A stretch of DNA of 64,000 bases, taken from contig JANLYQ010000093.1 of assembly GCA_031365725.1 (NCBI GenBank), positions 27,244 to 91,243 of the forward strand. Direction: 5' to 3'. Below, in pieces: positions 50,372 to 59,316 of this stretch. Within the stretch, counting starts at the first letter, position 1. Each line of letters opens with the position of its first letter. The notes beneath the pieces were generated by a model, which saw nothing but the letters and a program-made list of their open reading frames with translations, was not told the DNA's origin and searched no databases. The stretch comes from JANLYQ01 sp031365725 (GTDB lineage: Bacteria; Actinomycetota; Actinomycetes; JACCUZ01). The position numbers and the translations under genes are program-made.

Positions 50372-51403
50372 TCAGCGGACCGTGACGGGTCGGTCCTTGC
50401 CGATCAGCGCGATCCACACCTGACCGGCCGCAAGAACCGCCGGCTGACCGTTGATGGTGTAGGCCGTGACGTCGGTCGCCTTCGGCCTTGACCAGGTGCC
50501 CTGGAAGACCTGGCCGTCGCGGAAGAAGGTGGCCGCACCACGGCCGACTGTCATCGTCTGTGGGGTGTTGACGCCGTTGATGTCGTGGTACCTGGACGGC
50601 TTGACCACCGCGCGCTGCACGATGAACGTCGTCGGGCCGAGCTGGCCGCCCTCGGCTGCGCGGTCGGGCACGCCGTCCATCGAGATCAGCCAGCGCTTCT
50701 CGGTCGCCGACCAGGTCGCCGTCACCCGGGCGAAGGGATAGCTCACCGACGCTGACACAGCCGGTTTCCCGCCGGTCGGGGTCGGGCCGAAGGTGTAACC
50801 CATCGCCGGTGGCGTGCTGACGTTGCCGGCCCGCTTGCGCAGGGTGGCCACCCTGCCGATGACGTCGTACGGCATGGGTCGAGATGCGCTGCGGGTGTAG
50901 CCGGTGGCGTCGTGGTCGAAGGAGATGAGCTTGAGCGGCGCGCGGTCCAGCGGTCCGGCCAGCTTGTCCTGCGAGCCGGAGTAGATCAGGCCGACCGTGC
51001 CGTACTGCCGGAGCAGGTCGACGTCGGTGATGCGGGCGCTGCGCACCGGTCCGACGTACGTCGGGTAGGTGCTGGAATAGATCGCTGCGAGGCGGGTGAC
51101 GCCGCCCTCGACCTGCTCGACGTAGACGACGTCTGCCTTCGTGACGCCCACCTGTGGATGCCCACTCGTGGTGTTGTCGATCTTCACAGCAAACACCGGG
51201 CCGTCGGTCTTGCCCAGCCGCCCGGACAGCCGGCTCGGCTGCGGCGGGGGCGGCGGCGTCGGGGTCGATGGCGACGAGCTCGGAGCCGGCGTGGCGACCG
51301 AGGTGGCCTTGGGCCCTGCGGCACCCGAGGAACAGGCCGAGAGAGCCAGCGCGAGAGCCGTCAGAACGATCGCAACGGCGCCCCGGGACGAGGGCCTGGT
51401 CAT
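50372..51403 (-). CDS. DUF3048 domain lipoprotein
   Basis: 343 residues from the ATG at 51403. Signal peptide MTRPSSRGAVAIVLTALALA with lipobox LSAC, then a Ser/Pro linker (SSPSTPTPPPPPQPSRLSG) and the DUF3048 fold (VFAVKIDNTTSGHPQVGVTK ADVVYVEQVEGGVTRLAAIY, GPVRSARITDVDLL). DUF3048 proteins (YerB-like) are exported; function unknown. Convergent with the AKR gene, 22 bases apart. GTG 51424 is an alternative start. Confidence 0.88.
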   Translation of the reverse strand: MTRPSSRGAVAIVLTALALALSACSSGAAGPKATSVATPAPSSSPSTPTPPPPPQPSRLSGRLGKTDGPVFAVKIDNTTSGHPQVGVTKADVVYVEQVEGGVTRLAAIYSSTYPTYVGPVRSARITDVDLLRQYGTVGLIYSGSQDKLAGPLDRAPLKLISFDHDATGYTRSASRPMPYDVIGRVATLRKRAGNVSTPPAMGYTFGPTPTGGKPAVSASVSYPFARVTATWSATEKRWLISMDGVPDRAAEGGQLGPTTFIVQRAVVKPSRYHDINGVNTPQTMTVGRGAATFFRDGQVFQGTWSRPKATDVTAYTINGQPAVLAAGQVWIALIGKDRPVTVR

Positions 51404-51444
51404 GAGTGAGGGGGCGTCGGTCACAGGACACGACCGTACGTGAC

Positions 51445-52011
51445 CTACCTGTGAGGCCCAGGGACCCCCGCAGCCAGAGCCGCCGGCGGCGTGTCGTCGA
51501 ACTCCGAGGTGGCCGGCCACGATGCGTGCCCGGCCAGGCGGAGGTAGCGCACTGCCTTCTTGCGCCGGACCGTGCGGGTCCCTCGCACCACATCGTTGAG
51601 GAACCGCCGCGACAGCTGCACCCGCAGGCAGGCCGCGGACAGCTCGTGCAGCAGCTCGCGACCCGAGGCGTCGTCGGTGAACGCGTCAGTCGCGCCGGGC
51701 GAGTCGAACGCGGCAAGCAGAGCCTTGGACAAGTCGCTCTCGGCCTGCTCGCGGTCGGCGCCGTCGACCTCCCGGGCGGCGTGCGCGGCGTCCGCGAGGA
51801 GCAGACCGCTGGCGGGGTCCAGCCGGCCGGTGACCGCGATCTGCAGAGCCACCGAGGCACGTCGCACGAGCTGCGCGTCGAGCGCGCTGCTGGCACCCTC
51901 CAGCCGGGCATGCAGCCGGTCCAGCCGGGTGGCCACGAAGGTGAGGTACCACGCCAGCACGAGCACCGCGGCTGTCACCAGCAGCGGCACACCCCAGCCG
52001 TCGAGGCTCAT
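51445..52011 (-). CDS. Conserved membrane protein of the pimA cluster
   Basis: 188 residues from the ATG at 52011, overlapping the pimA stop (ATGA). One membrane helix (WGVPLLVTAAVLVLAWYLTF), then a helical cytoplasmic domain (LHARLEGASSALDAQLVRRA, EQAESDLSKALLAAFDSPGA, ELLHELSAACLRVQLSRRFL). Similar small LemA-like genes follow pimA in other actinobacteria. Function unknown; the link to phosphatidylinositol mannosides is by position only. Confidence 0.75.
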   Translation of the reverse strand: MSLDGWGVPLLVTAAVLVLAWYLTFVATRLDRLHARLEGASSALDAQLVRRASVALQIAVTGRLDPASGLLLADAAHAAREVDGADREQAESDLSKALLAAFDSPGATDAFTDDASGRELLHELSAACLRVQLSRRFLNDVVRGTRTVRRKKAVRYLRLAGHASWPATSEFDDTPPAALAAGVPGPHR

Positions 52012-53165
52012 CGGCGCAACCGGTCGCGCCATGGCCGCGGCACGTCCTCACCGACCGCACCTGCCCCCGCTGCCACGGTGTCGTAGACCGCAAGCAGCGC
52101 CTCCACCACCGTGTCCCAGTCGAAGCGCCGGACCCAGGTCGAGGCAGCGGTCGACAACGCCCTGCGCCTCGGCTCGTCCGCAAGCACACCGACCAGGGTC
52201 GCCGACAGGGCGTCGGCGTCACCGGTCGGGAACGTCACACCGACCCGCCCGCCGTCGAGGACCCCGGTGAAGGCGTCCAGGTCCGAGGCCACGACAGGAG
52301 CGCCGGCCGACATCGCCTCGACGAGCACGACGCCGAAGCTCTCGCCGCCGAGGTTGGGTGCGACGTAGACGTCCACGGTCCGCAACAGGGCGGCCTTCTC
52401 GTCCTCGGTGACGACGCCGAGGAACGTCACCGCCTGCCGGACCTGCTCCGACAGCCCGTCGACCGCTTCCTGCTCATCACCCCGACCGGCGACAAGCAGC
52501 CGGGCACCGGGATGGGCGGCCAGCACCGCCGGCATGGCCGCCATCAGGATCGGCAGCCCCTTGCGCTCCTCGTCGAGGCGGCCGATGAAGCCGAGCGTGC
52601 CGCCGGATCCTCGCCATTCCTCGCGCGGCTCGGCATCGGCGAAGCGGTCGACGAACACCCCGTTCGGGATCAGGACCGCGTCGCCGCCGACGTGCTCGAC
52701 GAGGGTGCGCCGGGCAGCCTCGGAGACCGCTATCCGAGCGCCGAGCTTTTCCAGCGCAGGTTCGAGGATCGGGTAGGCCGCACTCATCGCCCGGGACCGC
52801 AGGGTGGAGGTGTGGAAGGTCCCCACGATCGCACCGGTCGCCGCCCAGGCGGCGAGGATCGACAGCGACGGGGTCGCGGGTTCGTGCAGGTGCAGCAGGT
52901 CGAACTCGCCTTCGCGCAACCACCGGCGCACGCGGGCAGCCGACAGCGGCCCGAAGTTCACCCGGGCCACCGACCCGTTGTACGGCACCGGCACGGCCCG
53001 CCCCGCCGCCACGACGTACGACGGCAGCGGCAGGTCGTCGTCGGCGGGGGCGAGCACCGACACCTGGTGGCCGCGCGCCTGTAGCACCTCGGCGAGGTCA
53101 CGGACGTGGAACTGCACGCCGCCGGGCACGTCCCAGGAGTAAGGGCAGACGATGCCGACCTTCAT
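52008..53165 (-). CDS. pimA: Phosphatidyl-myo-inositol mannosyltransferase PimA
   Basis: 385 residues from the ATG at 53165 (ATGA overlap with patA). GT4/GT-B fold: VGIVCPYSWDVPGGVQFHVR, HLHEPATPSLSILAAW, GTFHTST, LGFIGRLDEERKGLPILMAA (the R-K diphosphate site) and the EX7E motif region GGESFGVVLVEAMSAGAPVV. Adds the first mannose to phosphatidylinositol at the inner membrane face. Third in the pgsA-patA-pimA operon. Confidence 0.95.
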   Translation of the reverse strand: MKVGIVCPYSWDVPGGVQFHVRDLAEVLQARGHQVSVLAPADDDLPLPSYVVAAGRAVPVPYNGSVARVNFGPLSAARVRRWLREGEFDLLHLHEPATPSLSILAAWAATGAIVGTFHTSTLRSRAMSAAYPILEPALEKLGARIAVSEAARRTLVEHVGGDAVLIPNGVFVDRFADAEPREEWRGSGGTLGFIGRLDEERKGLPILMAAMPAVLAAHPGARLLVAGRGDEQEAVDGLSEQVRQAVTFLGVVTEDEKAALLRTVDVYVAPNLGGESFGVVLVEAMSAGAPVVASDLDAFTGVLDGGRVGVTFPTGDADALSATLVGVLADEPRRRALSTAASTWVRRFDWDTVVEALLAVYDTVAAGAGAVGEDVPRPWRDRLRR

Positions 53166-54094
53166 GCCGGCCACACCTCGGCAGCCTGCTCCCGGTCGGC
53201 GCTCCACACCGGCTGCAACATGTGCCAGTGCTCGGGATGCTCGACGATCGCTCGGCCGAGCACGTCGGCGACCTGCTGGGTCATGGCCGTCAGTCTGGCC
53301 CGGGTCGGGCCGGTGGCTCGGTCCGGCACGGGCACCTCGTCGTGGAAGCAGACCACGAGACGCGGCGGACCGGCGTCCGCCGGCTCGTGCCAGACAGACA
53401 CCGGGTGCAGGGCCGCGCCGGTGCGCAGCGCCAGCATCGCCGGCCCCGCCGGCAGCCGGGCCGGGGCGCCCAGCAGGTCGACCCCGAGGCCGGCCCCGCC
53501 GAGGTCACGGTCGGCCAGCAGCGGCACGAACTGTCCGGCGCGCAGCCGGTCACCGAGCACCTCGATGACACCTCCGTCGCCGCCGGTCAGAGGCAGCACC
53601 TCCATGCCCAGCGCCTCGCGGTAGGCGAGGAACCGCGCGAACAGCCGCTCGGGCCGCAAGCGTTCGGCGACCGTGACGACCGGTGCGCCCGTGAGGCTGG
53701 CCCAGGCACCAGCATGGTCCCAGTTGCCCATGTGCAGCAGAGCGGCGACGACCCCGCGTTGCCCCGGACCGGTGCTGCGGCGCAGGTGGTCCTCGCCGAT
53801 CACCCGGACCGTGCCGACGACCCGCGCGGCGTCCCAGTCCGGCAGCCGGAACGTGTCGCACCAGTAGCGCAGGTAGGTGCGCATGCCGGCCCGGCTCAGC
53901 TGTCGCAGACCGTCAGCAGAGATCTCCGTCGCGGCTCTGCGCAGGTTCGCCTCCAGCTGCTGTACGCCGGGTCCGTGTCGCCACCAGGCCACGTCGGCGA
54001 CCGCGGCGAACAAGGCATAGGCCACCCGCTCCGGCAGTCGGCGGACCAACGCCCAGCCGGCGGCGTACAGCCCATAGGTCAGGCGGTCGCGCAC
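53162..54094 (-). CDS. patA: Phosphatidylinositol mannoside acyltransferase (PatA)
   Basis: 310 residues from a GTG at 54094. LpxL/HtrB-type lysophospholipid acyltransferase with catalytic HMGNWD (HX4D), and PLLADRDLGGAGLGVDLLGA. It transfers palmitate to the mannose of PIM1. A start further upstream would overlap pgsA. Confidence 0.92.
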   Translation of the reverse strand: MRDRLTYGLYAAGWALVRRLPERVAYALFAAVADVAWWRHGPGVQQLEANLRRAATEISADGLRQLSRAGMRTYLRYWCDTFRLPDWDAARVVGTVRVIGEDHLRRSTGPGQRGVVAALLHMGNWDHAGAWASLTGAPVVTVAERLRPERLFARFLAYREALGMEVLPLTGGDGGVIEVLGDRLRAGQFVPLLADRDLGGAGLGVDLLGAPARLPAGPAMLALRTGAALHPVSVWHEPADAGPPRLVVCFHDEVPVPDRATGPTRARLTAMTQQVADVLGRAIVEHPEHWHMLQPVWSADREQAAEVWPA

Positions 54095-54113
54095 GCACGC
54101 ACCGCGACGTCGG

Positions 54114-54725
54114 TCACGGGGTGCGGGCCAGGGCCTGCCGGCGAACGGCGAGAGCACGCTGGCCGATCGTCACGGTGCTGCCGACAGCGAGCAGCCACAG
54201 CGCGACCGCCTGCACGTAGGGCACACCGAGCCCGTCCAGACCGGTCGCCACGAGGATCGCGACGAGGCGGTCGGCCCGCTCGGTGATGCCGACAGCCGCG
54301 GTCATGCCCAGTCCCTCGGCGCGAGCCCGGGCGTAGGACACGACGGCGCCGGTGGACAGGCAGTAGAGGCACAGCGCCACCATCAGCTGGTCGTTGCCGC
54401 CACCGGAGAACCACAGCGCGATGCCACCGAAGACGGCCGCGTCACCGACCCGGTCGAGGGTGGAGTCGAGCCACGCGCCCCAGCTGCTCGAGCGCTCGCT
54501 CATGCGCGCCATGGTGCCGTCGACGAGGTCGGAGAAGACGAAGCAGGTGATGACGATGGTGCCCCAGAAGAACTCGTGCCGGGGATAGAACGCTAGTGCG
54601 CCGACCACGACACCGAAGGTGCCGACCAGGGTCACGACGTCCGGACTCACCCCGCGGCGGACCAGGAACGCGGCGGTCGGGGTGAGGATGCGCGTGAAAA
54701 GCGCACGGGCGAAGCGGTTCAGCAC
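54114..54725 (-). CDS. pgsA: Phosphatidylinositol phosphate synthase (CDP-alcohol phosphatidyltransferase)
   Basis: 203 residues. The full CDP-alcohol signature is seen: DLVDGTMARMSERSSSWGAW then LDSTLDRVGD (Dx2DGx2ARx8Gx3Dx3D). Several membrane helices. N-terminus MLNRFARALFTRILTPTAAF. In actinobacteria with pimA and patA this enzyme makes phosphatidylinositol phosphate from CDP-diacylglycerol and inositol 1-phosphate, the first PIM step. Confidence 0.93.
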   Translation of the reverse strand: MLNRFARALFTRILTPTAAFLVRRGVSPDVVTLVGTFGVVVGALAFYPRHEFFWGTIVITCFVFSDLVDGTMARMSERSSSWGAWLDSTLDRVGDAAVFGGIALWFSGGGNDQLMVALCLYCLSTGAVVSYARARAEGLGMTAAVGITERADRLVAILVATGLDGLGVPYVQAVALWLLAVGSTVTIGQRALAVRRQALARTP

Positions 54726-54741
54726 GGGCTGGATCGTACCT

Positions 54742-54789
54742 ATGGTGCGCCGAGTGGTCCGTTAGCACCATGCGTCACCCGAACGGACC
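54742..54789. promoter_or_regulatory. Two interlocked inverted repeats in the pgsA / metalloprotease divergent promoter
   Basis: ATGGTGC (54742-54748) with GCACCAT (54765-54771), and GGTCCGTT (54756-54763) with AACGGACC (54782-54789). The second arm of the first repeat lies inside the loop of the second. Looks like overlapping operators or a switchable structure. No known motif recognised. Confidence 0.5.
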
Positions 54790-54792
54790 TAC

Positions 54793-54899
54793 ATGCGGTC
54801 GTCACCCACCGTCGATCCCTACAGGGTGCATATCGGACAACGACTCCTCCTCCCGGCCACCGCCCTGGCGCTGGTGCTGCCCTTGGGGGCTGCCTCTAG
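54793..54899 (+). other. Signal-peptide segment of the metalloprotease gene, out of frame with the rest
   Basis: ATG 54793 reads MRSSPTVDPYRVHIGQRLLL then PATALALVLPLGAASS, a clear secretion signal. Its frame ends at a TGA near 54978. The mature protein continues in the +2 frame from about 54900 (PAPERDVGAGPAPAAVGSRS). One missing base near 54898 (CTCTAG) would join both. Confidence 0.7.
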
Positions 54900-54944
54900 C
54901 CAGCTCCTGAGCGTGACGTCGGGGCCGGCCCTGCTCCGGCGGCC

Positions 54945-56564
54945 GTGGGCAGCCGGTCGGCCGAGTCGTGCGACGTGAGCGGGCCGGTCACTCTGTGCGC
55001 GCACCTGGACGACGCGCCAAAGGCCCCCCTCGACACCTCCACGGCAGGCGTGCGGGACCGCGCCGGGACCATCGAGGCGGAGGCCACCGGTGCCGCCGTT
55101 GCCGAGGCCGGCGACGCGACCGGCCCGCTGCCGGTGCTGCACGCCGCCCCAGGCTGCAGCACCGACGGGGTGACCGGCAATCGGGTGCAGCTGGTCTACG
55201 CAGTGCCCGCGGGGCGCCCCGACCGGTACGACGCGATCCGCGCCTCGCTGGTGACCTTCGTGTCCCGGGTGGACGACACGTTCCAGGCGTCCTCCGCTCT
55301 CGGTGGGGGGAACCTCGCTGTCCGCTGGGTGACCGCACCCGACTGCTCGCTGTCCATCCTGCGCGTCCCCGTGTCGGTCAACGCCGAAGCTCGCTTCTCT
55401 GACCTCGTCACCGAGCTGACCGCTGTCGGCCTCAACCGCCCTGACCGCAAGTACCTGGTCCTGGTCGACACCCCGTCCCGCGGCATCTGCGGAGTGGCCC
55501 AGCAGTACCTCGACGACTCCCCCGCGCCCACCAACTACAACAACGGCCGGGCCGTCCAGTTCGCCCGCGTCGACACCCAGTGCTGGGGCCGACCGGACCA
55601 CTCCACCGAGGCGCACGAGCTGGTGCACACCCTGGGTGGCGTCCAGCGCACAGCGCCGCACACCACCCAGGCCGGCCACTGCGTCGACGAGGCCGACGCG
55701 ATGTGCTACTCAGACGGCCAGGGGGTCACGATGCAGCAGGTCTGCCCCACCGCCGGTGAGGCCTACCTCGACTGCCGCAGCGACGACTACTTCGCGATCG
55801 ACCCACCGGTGGGCAGCTACCTCTCGCTGCGCTGGAACGTCGCCCGCTCCGACTTCCTCACTGCACCGGAGGCACCGGTCCTGACCATCTCTGCGGTGCA
55901 GGAGGTGCGCGGGTCGTCCTTCAGCGTCACGGCTGCCCCGGGCGTGCGATCCGGCCAGACCTGGGCCCTCACCTGGTCCATGACCGCCGGCTGCACCGCC
56001 ACGACCCCGCTGACCGGCGCGGCCACGACGCTGACCGCGACGTGTCCCGCGACCATGACCGCTCCACTGACCATCTCGGCCGCGCTCGCCCAGAGCGACG
56101 GTCAGACCGTGACTGCCTCGGCTGCGGTCACCACCCGGGCGGGGTCGGCCGCTCCGGTGACCACCACCAGGGGAACGACCCCGTCGCCGACGACATCCCC
56201 GGCCACCCCGACCCTGACCGGCACCACCGGCAGCCGGCCCGCCACCACCGTCACTGTCCGGGTGCCAACCTCGCGAGCGCACACCCACAGCCGCCTGACG
56301 GTGCGCGGGCGCCTGCAGAACACCTCGAACGGAGGTCCCCTGATCGGCGTACCCGCACAGCTGCAGTGGCGCTCCTCCACCACAGGCACCTGGCGCGCGC
56401 TCACCACCGACCGCAGCGCCGCCGACGGCAGCCTGCAGGTCACGGTGGCCGTGGCCCGCCTCGGTCGCCCCGGGCAGGCAGTCCTGCTCCGCTGGCGCAC
56501 CACCGGCGGGTCCCAGGGCAGCATCGGCGTGAGCTCGGGCGTACGGATCTCGCTGCTCCGCTGA
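54945..56564 (+). CDS. Secreted metalloprotease-like protein, frameshifted from its signal peptide
   Basis: 539 residues in the open frame (GTG 54945), but the true start is probably 54793 (see the segment before it). The catalytic region has HELVHTLGGVQ (HExxHxxGxxQ, where metzincins usually have a third His), followed by AGHCVDEADAMCYSDGQG; Cys residues are frequent, as in secreted enzymes. Then follow a beta-rich region, a Thr/Pro/Ala linker, and a C-terminal Ig-like domain (HSRLTVRGRLQNTSNGGPLI). Likely zinc protease or a relative; activity is uncertain because of the unusual site and the frameshift. Confidence 0.7.
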   Translation: MGSRSAESCDVSGPVTLCAHLDDAPKAPLDTSTAGVRDRAGTIEAEATGAAVAEAGDATGPLPVLHAAPGCSTDGVTGNRVQLVYAVPAGRPDRYDAIRASLVTFVSRVDDTFQASSALGGGNLAVRWVTAPDCSLSILRVPVSVNAEARFSDLVTELTAVGLNRPDRKYLVLVDTPSRGICGVAQQYLDDSPAPTNYNNGRAVQFARVDTQCWGRPDHSTEAHELVHTLGGVQRTAPHTTQAGHCVDEADAMCYSDGQGVTMQQVCPTAGEAYLDCRSDDYFAIDPPVGSYLSLRWNVARSDFLTAPEAPVLTISAVQEVRGSSFSVTAAPGVRSGQTWALTWSMTAGCTATTPLTGAATTLTATCPATMTAPLTISAALAQSDGQTVTASAAVTTRAGSAAPVTTTRGTTPSPTTSPATPTLTGTTGSRPATTVTVRVPTSRAHTHSRLTVRGRLQNTSNGGPLIGVPAQLQWRSSTTGTWRALTTDRSAADGSLQVTVAVARLGRPGQAVLLRWRTTGGSQGSIGVSSGVRISLLR

Positions 56565-56621
56565 CCCCGCCCGCACGCAAGGTCTTGTGCCCGACGCCGA
56601 CCCGGGTGAAGGCTCGGGCAC

Positions 56622-58769
56622 ATGACCCCCACCAGCGACACCGAGACCACCAGCGGAGCTGCCGCCAGCCTGCGCAACGTCGTGCTGGTCGGGCATTCGG
56701 GCGCGGGCAAGACCACGCTGGTCGAAGCCCTGCTCGTCGCCACCGGGACGATCAACCGGGCCGGCCGGGTCGAGGACGGCAGCACCGTCAGCGACTTCGA
56801 CGAGGCCGAGCACCGTCAGCAGAGGTCCGTGTCGCTGTCCCTCGCACCGCTGCTGCACGACGGGGTCAAGGTCAATCTGCTCGACACCCCCGGGTACGCC
56901 GACTTCGTGGGAGATCTCCGGGCCGGGCTGCGGGCTGCTGATGCGGCACTGTTCGTGGTCTCTGCGGTCGACGGGGTCGACGGCGCGACCGTCATGCTCT
57001 GGGAGGAGTGCGCGGCGGTCGGCATGCCGCGCGCGGTCGTGGTCACCAAGCTGGACAAGGACCGGGCCGACTTCGACGAGTCGGTGGCCGTCTGCCAGCG
57101 GGTCTTCGGCGCGGGGGTGCTCCCCCTCTATCTGCCGATGTCGGCCGACGACGGCACCCCCGCCGGGCTGATCGGTCTGCTGTCGCGCACCGTCGCCGAC
57201 CTCTCCAGCGGCAGCCGGGTCGAGCGACCAGGCGACCCCGAGCACATCGCCCTGATCGACGGGCCCCGAAACAGCCTGATCGAGGGCATCATCGCCGAGT
57301 CCGAGGACGAGTCGTTGATGGAGCGCTACCTCGGTGGTGAGGACATCGACCTCAAGGTGCTCGTGGACGACCTCGAGACCGCGGTGGCCCGCGGCTCCTT
57401 TTATCCCGTCCTGCCCACGGCCGTCTTGCTGGGGCTCGGGCTCACCGAGCTCCTCGAGGTGGTGACCCAAGCCTTCCCGTCACCCGCCGAGCACGACGTG
57501 CCCCCCGTGACGACACCCGAGGGTGAGCCGCGGGGGCCGCTGTCCTGCGACGCCGGTGGTCCCCTGGTCGCCGAGGTCGTGAAGACGACCACCGACCCAT
57601 ACGTCGGTCGCGTGTCGCTGGTGCGGGTGTTCTCCGGCACCTTGGCGCCGGACACGACCGTGCACGTCTCCGGGCACACCGAGCGGTTCTTCGGCCCGAC
57701 CCACGGCCACCCCGACCACGACGTCGACGAGAAGGTCGGCGCCATCACCTCGCCGCTGGGCAAGACTCAGCGCGTGGTCGCCGAGTGCGTGGCCGGCGAC
57801 ATCTGCGCAGTCGCCAAGCTGAGCCGGGCCGAGACCGGCGACACCCTCTCCGGCAGGGACGCCCCGCTGCTGATGGAGCCGTGGCTGATGCCCGACCCGT
57901 TGCTGCCGGTCGCGGTCGTCGCGCACTCCAAGACTGACGAGGACAAGCTGGCGCAGGGGCTCGCGCGGCTGGTCGCCGAGGACCCGACGCTGCGGCTGGA
58001 GAACTACCCGGAGACTCATCAGCTCGTGCTGTGGTGCCTGGGCGAGGCGCACCTCGACGTCCTGCTCGACCGGCTGCGCAACCGCTACGGCGTCGATGTC
58101 GACTCGGTCCCGCTGCGTGTTCAGCTGCGGGAGACCTTTGCCGGCAAGGCGACCGGGCACGGCAGGCACGTCAAGCAGTCCGGCGGCCACGGCCAGTTCG
58201 CTGTCTGCACCATCGAGATCGAGCCGCTGCCCTCCGGCACTGGCTTCGAGTTCGTCGACAAGGTGGTCGGAGGTGCGGTGCCCCGCCAGTTCATCCCCTC
58301 GGTCGAGAAGGGCGTGCGCACCCAGATGGAGCGCGGCGTCGCCGCCGGCTATCCCGTGGTCGACATCCGGGTCACGCTGACCGACGGCAAGGCGCACTCG
58401 GTCGACTCCTCGGACATGGCCTTCCAGACCGCGGGGGCACTCGCGCTGAAGGAGGCTGCCCGGGCTACCACTGTGCACATGCTCGAGCCTGTCGACGAGC
58501 TCTCCGTCCTGGTCTCGGACGAGTACGTCGGCAGCGTCATGAGCGACCTGTCCACCCGGCGCGGCCGGGTGACCGGCACCGAGTCGATCGGCAGCGGACG
58601 CTCCCTGGTCAAGGCCGACGTGCCGCAGGTGGAGATCACGCGGTACGCGGTCGACCTGCGCTCCCTGTCCCACGGCACCGGCACCTTCTCCCGCGCCTAC
58701 AGCCGGCACGAGCCGATGCCGGCCCAGCTGGCCGCCAAGCTGCAGACCGGGCAGTCAGACGCCGACTGA
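56622..58769 (+). CDS. Elongation factor G-like protein (EF-G2)
   Basis: 715 residues. G1 GHSGAGKTTL (not the AHVDHGKT of true EF-G), G3 DTPGYADFVG, G4 TKLDK (usual NKxD); then domains II-V, ending with SVLVSDEYVGSVMSDLSTRR GRV. This is the actinobacterial EF-G-like paralogue, not the fusA product of the str operon. Mycobacterial homologues (FusA2) lack ribosome-dependent GTPase activity in published work; a ribosome-related role is likely but not known. Confidence 0.9.
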   Translation: MTPTSDTETTSGAAASLRNVVLVGHSGAGKTTLVEALLVATGTINRAGRVEDGSTVSDFDEAEHRQQRSVSLSLAPLLHDGVKVNLLDTPGYADFVGDLRAGLRAADAALFVVSAVDGVDGATVMLWEECAAVGMPRAVVVTKLDKDRADFDESVAVCQRVFGAGVLPLYLPMSADDGTPAGLIGLLSRTVADLSSGSRVERPGDPEHIALIDGPRNSLIEGIIAESEDESLMERYLGGEDIDLKVLVDDLETAVARGSFYPVLPTAVLLGLGLTELLEVVTQAFPSPAEHDVPPVTTPEGEPRGPLSCDAGGPLVAEVVKTTTDPYVGRVSLVRVFSGTLAPDTTVHVSGHTERFFGPTHGHPDHDVDEKVGAITSPLGKTQRVVAECVAGDICAVAKLSRAETGDTLSGRDAPLLMEPWLMPDPLLPVAVVAHSKTDEDKLAQGLARLVAEDPTLRLENYPETHQLVLWCLGEAHLDVLLDRLRNRYGVDVDSVPLRVQLRETFAGKATGHGRHVKQSGGHGQFAVCTIEIEPLPSGTGFEFVDKVVGGAVPRQFIPSVEKGVRTQMERGVAAGYPVVDIRVTLTDGKAHSVDSSDMAFQTAGALALKEAARATTVHMLEPVDELSVLVSDEYVGSVMSDLSTRRGRVTGTESIGSGRSLVKADVPQVEITRYAVDLRSLSHGTGTFSRAYSRHEPMPAQLAAKLQTGQSDAD

Positions 58770-58794
58770 CGAGCGTTCGTCGGCAGGTCGCGTT

Positions 58795-59316
58795 CTACCT
58801 GGGCCAGGCGTCGGCCACGACCTGCCGGGTGTCGGCCAGCAGCTGCGGGAGCACCTTGGTGCCGCCGAGCACGGTGATGAAGTTGGCGTCGCCCCCCCAG
58901 CGCGGGACCACGTGCTGGTGCAGGTGGTCGGCCAGCGACCCACCGGCGACCGAGCCGAGATTGAGTCCCACGTTGAAGCCGTGCGGGGCCGACACCGTGC
59001 GGATGGCGGCGACCGCGCGCTTGGTGAAGCTCATCAGCTCGACCGACTCCTCATCGGTGAGGTCGTCGAGACCAGCCACGTGCCGGTAGGGCAGCACCAT
59101 CAGGTGGCCAGGGTTGTACGGGTGCTTGTTCAGCACGACGTACACCGTGGCGCCGCGAGCCACCACCAGCCCGTCACGGTCGGACATCGACGGGATGCTG
59201 CAGAACGGGCAACCGGTCGCGTCATCGCCGGAACTGTCGTCGTCGGTGATGTAGGCCAGGCGGTGCGGCGCCCACAGCCGTTGCAGCGCGCCGGACCAGC
59301 CCTCGCCGTCCGTCAC
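58795..59316 (-). CDS. HIT family hydrolase
   Basis: 173 residues from a GTG at 59316 overlapping the thrS stop (GTGA). CPFC near residue 36, NKHPYNPGHLMVLPYRHV, and the histidine triad HLHQHVVPRW. Similar to actinobacterial AP4A phosphorylase/hydrolase-like HIT proteins. Conserved between thrS and pgsA. Confidence 0.92.
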   Translation of the reverse strand: MTDGEGWSGALQRLWAPHRLAYITDDDSSGDDATGCPFCSIPSMSDRDGLVVARGATVYVVLNKHPYNPGHLMVLPYRHVAGLDDLTDEESVELMSFTKRAVAAIRTVSAPHGFNVGLNLGSVAGGSLADHLHQHVVPRWGGDANFITVLGGTKVLPQLLADTRQVVADAWPR

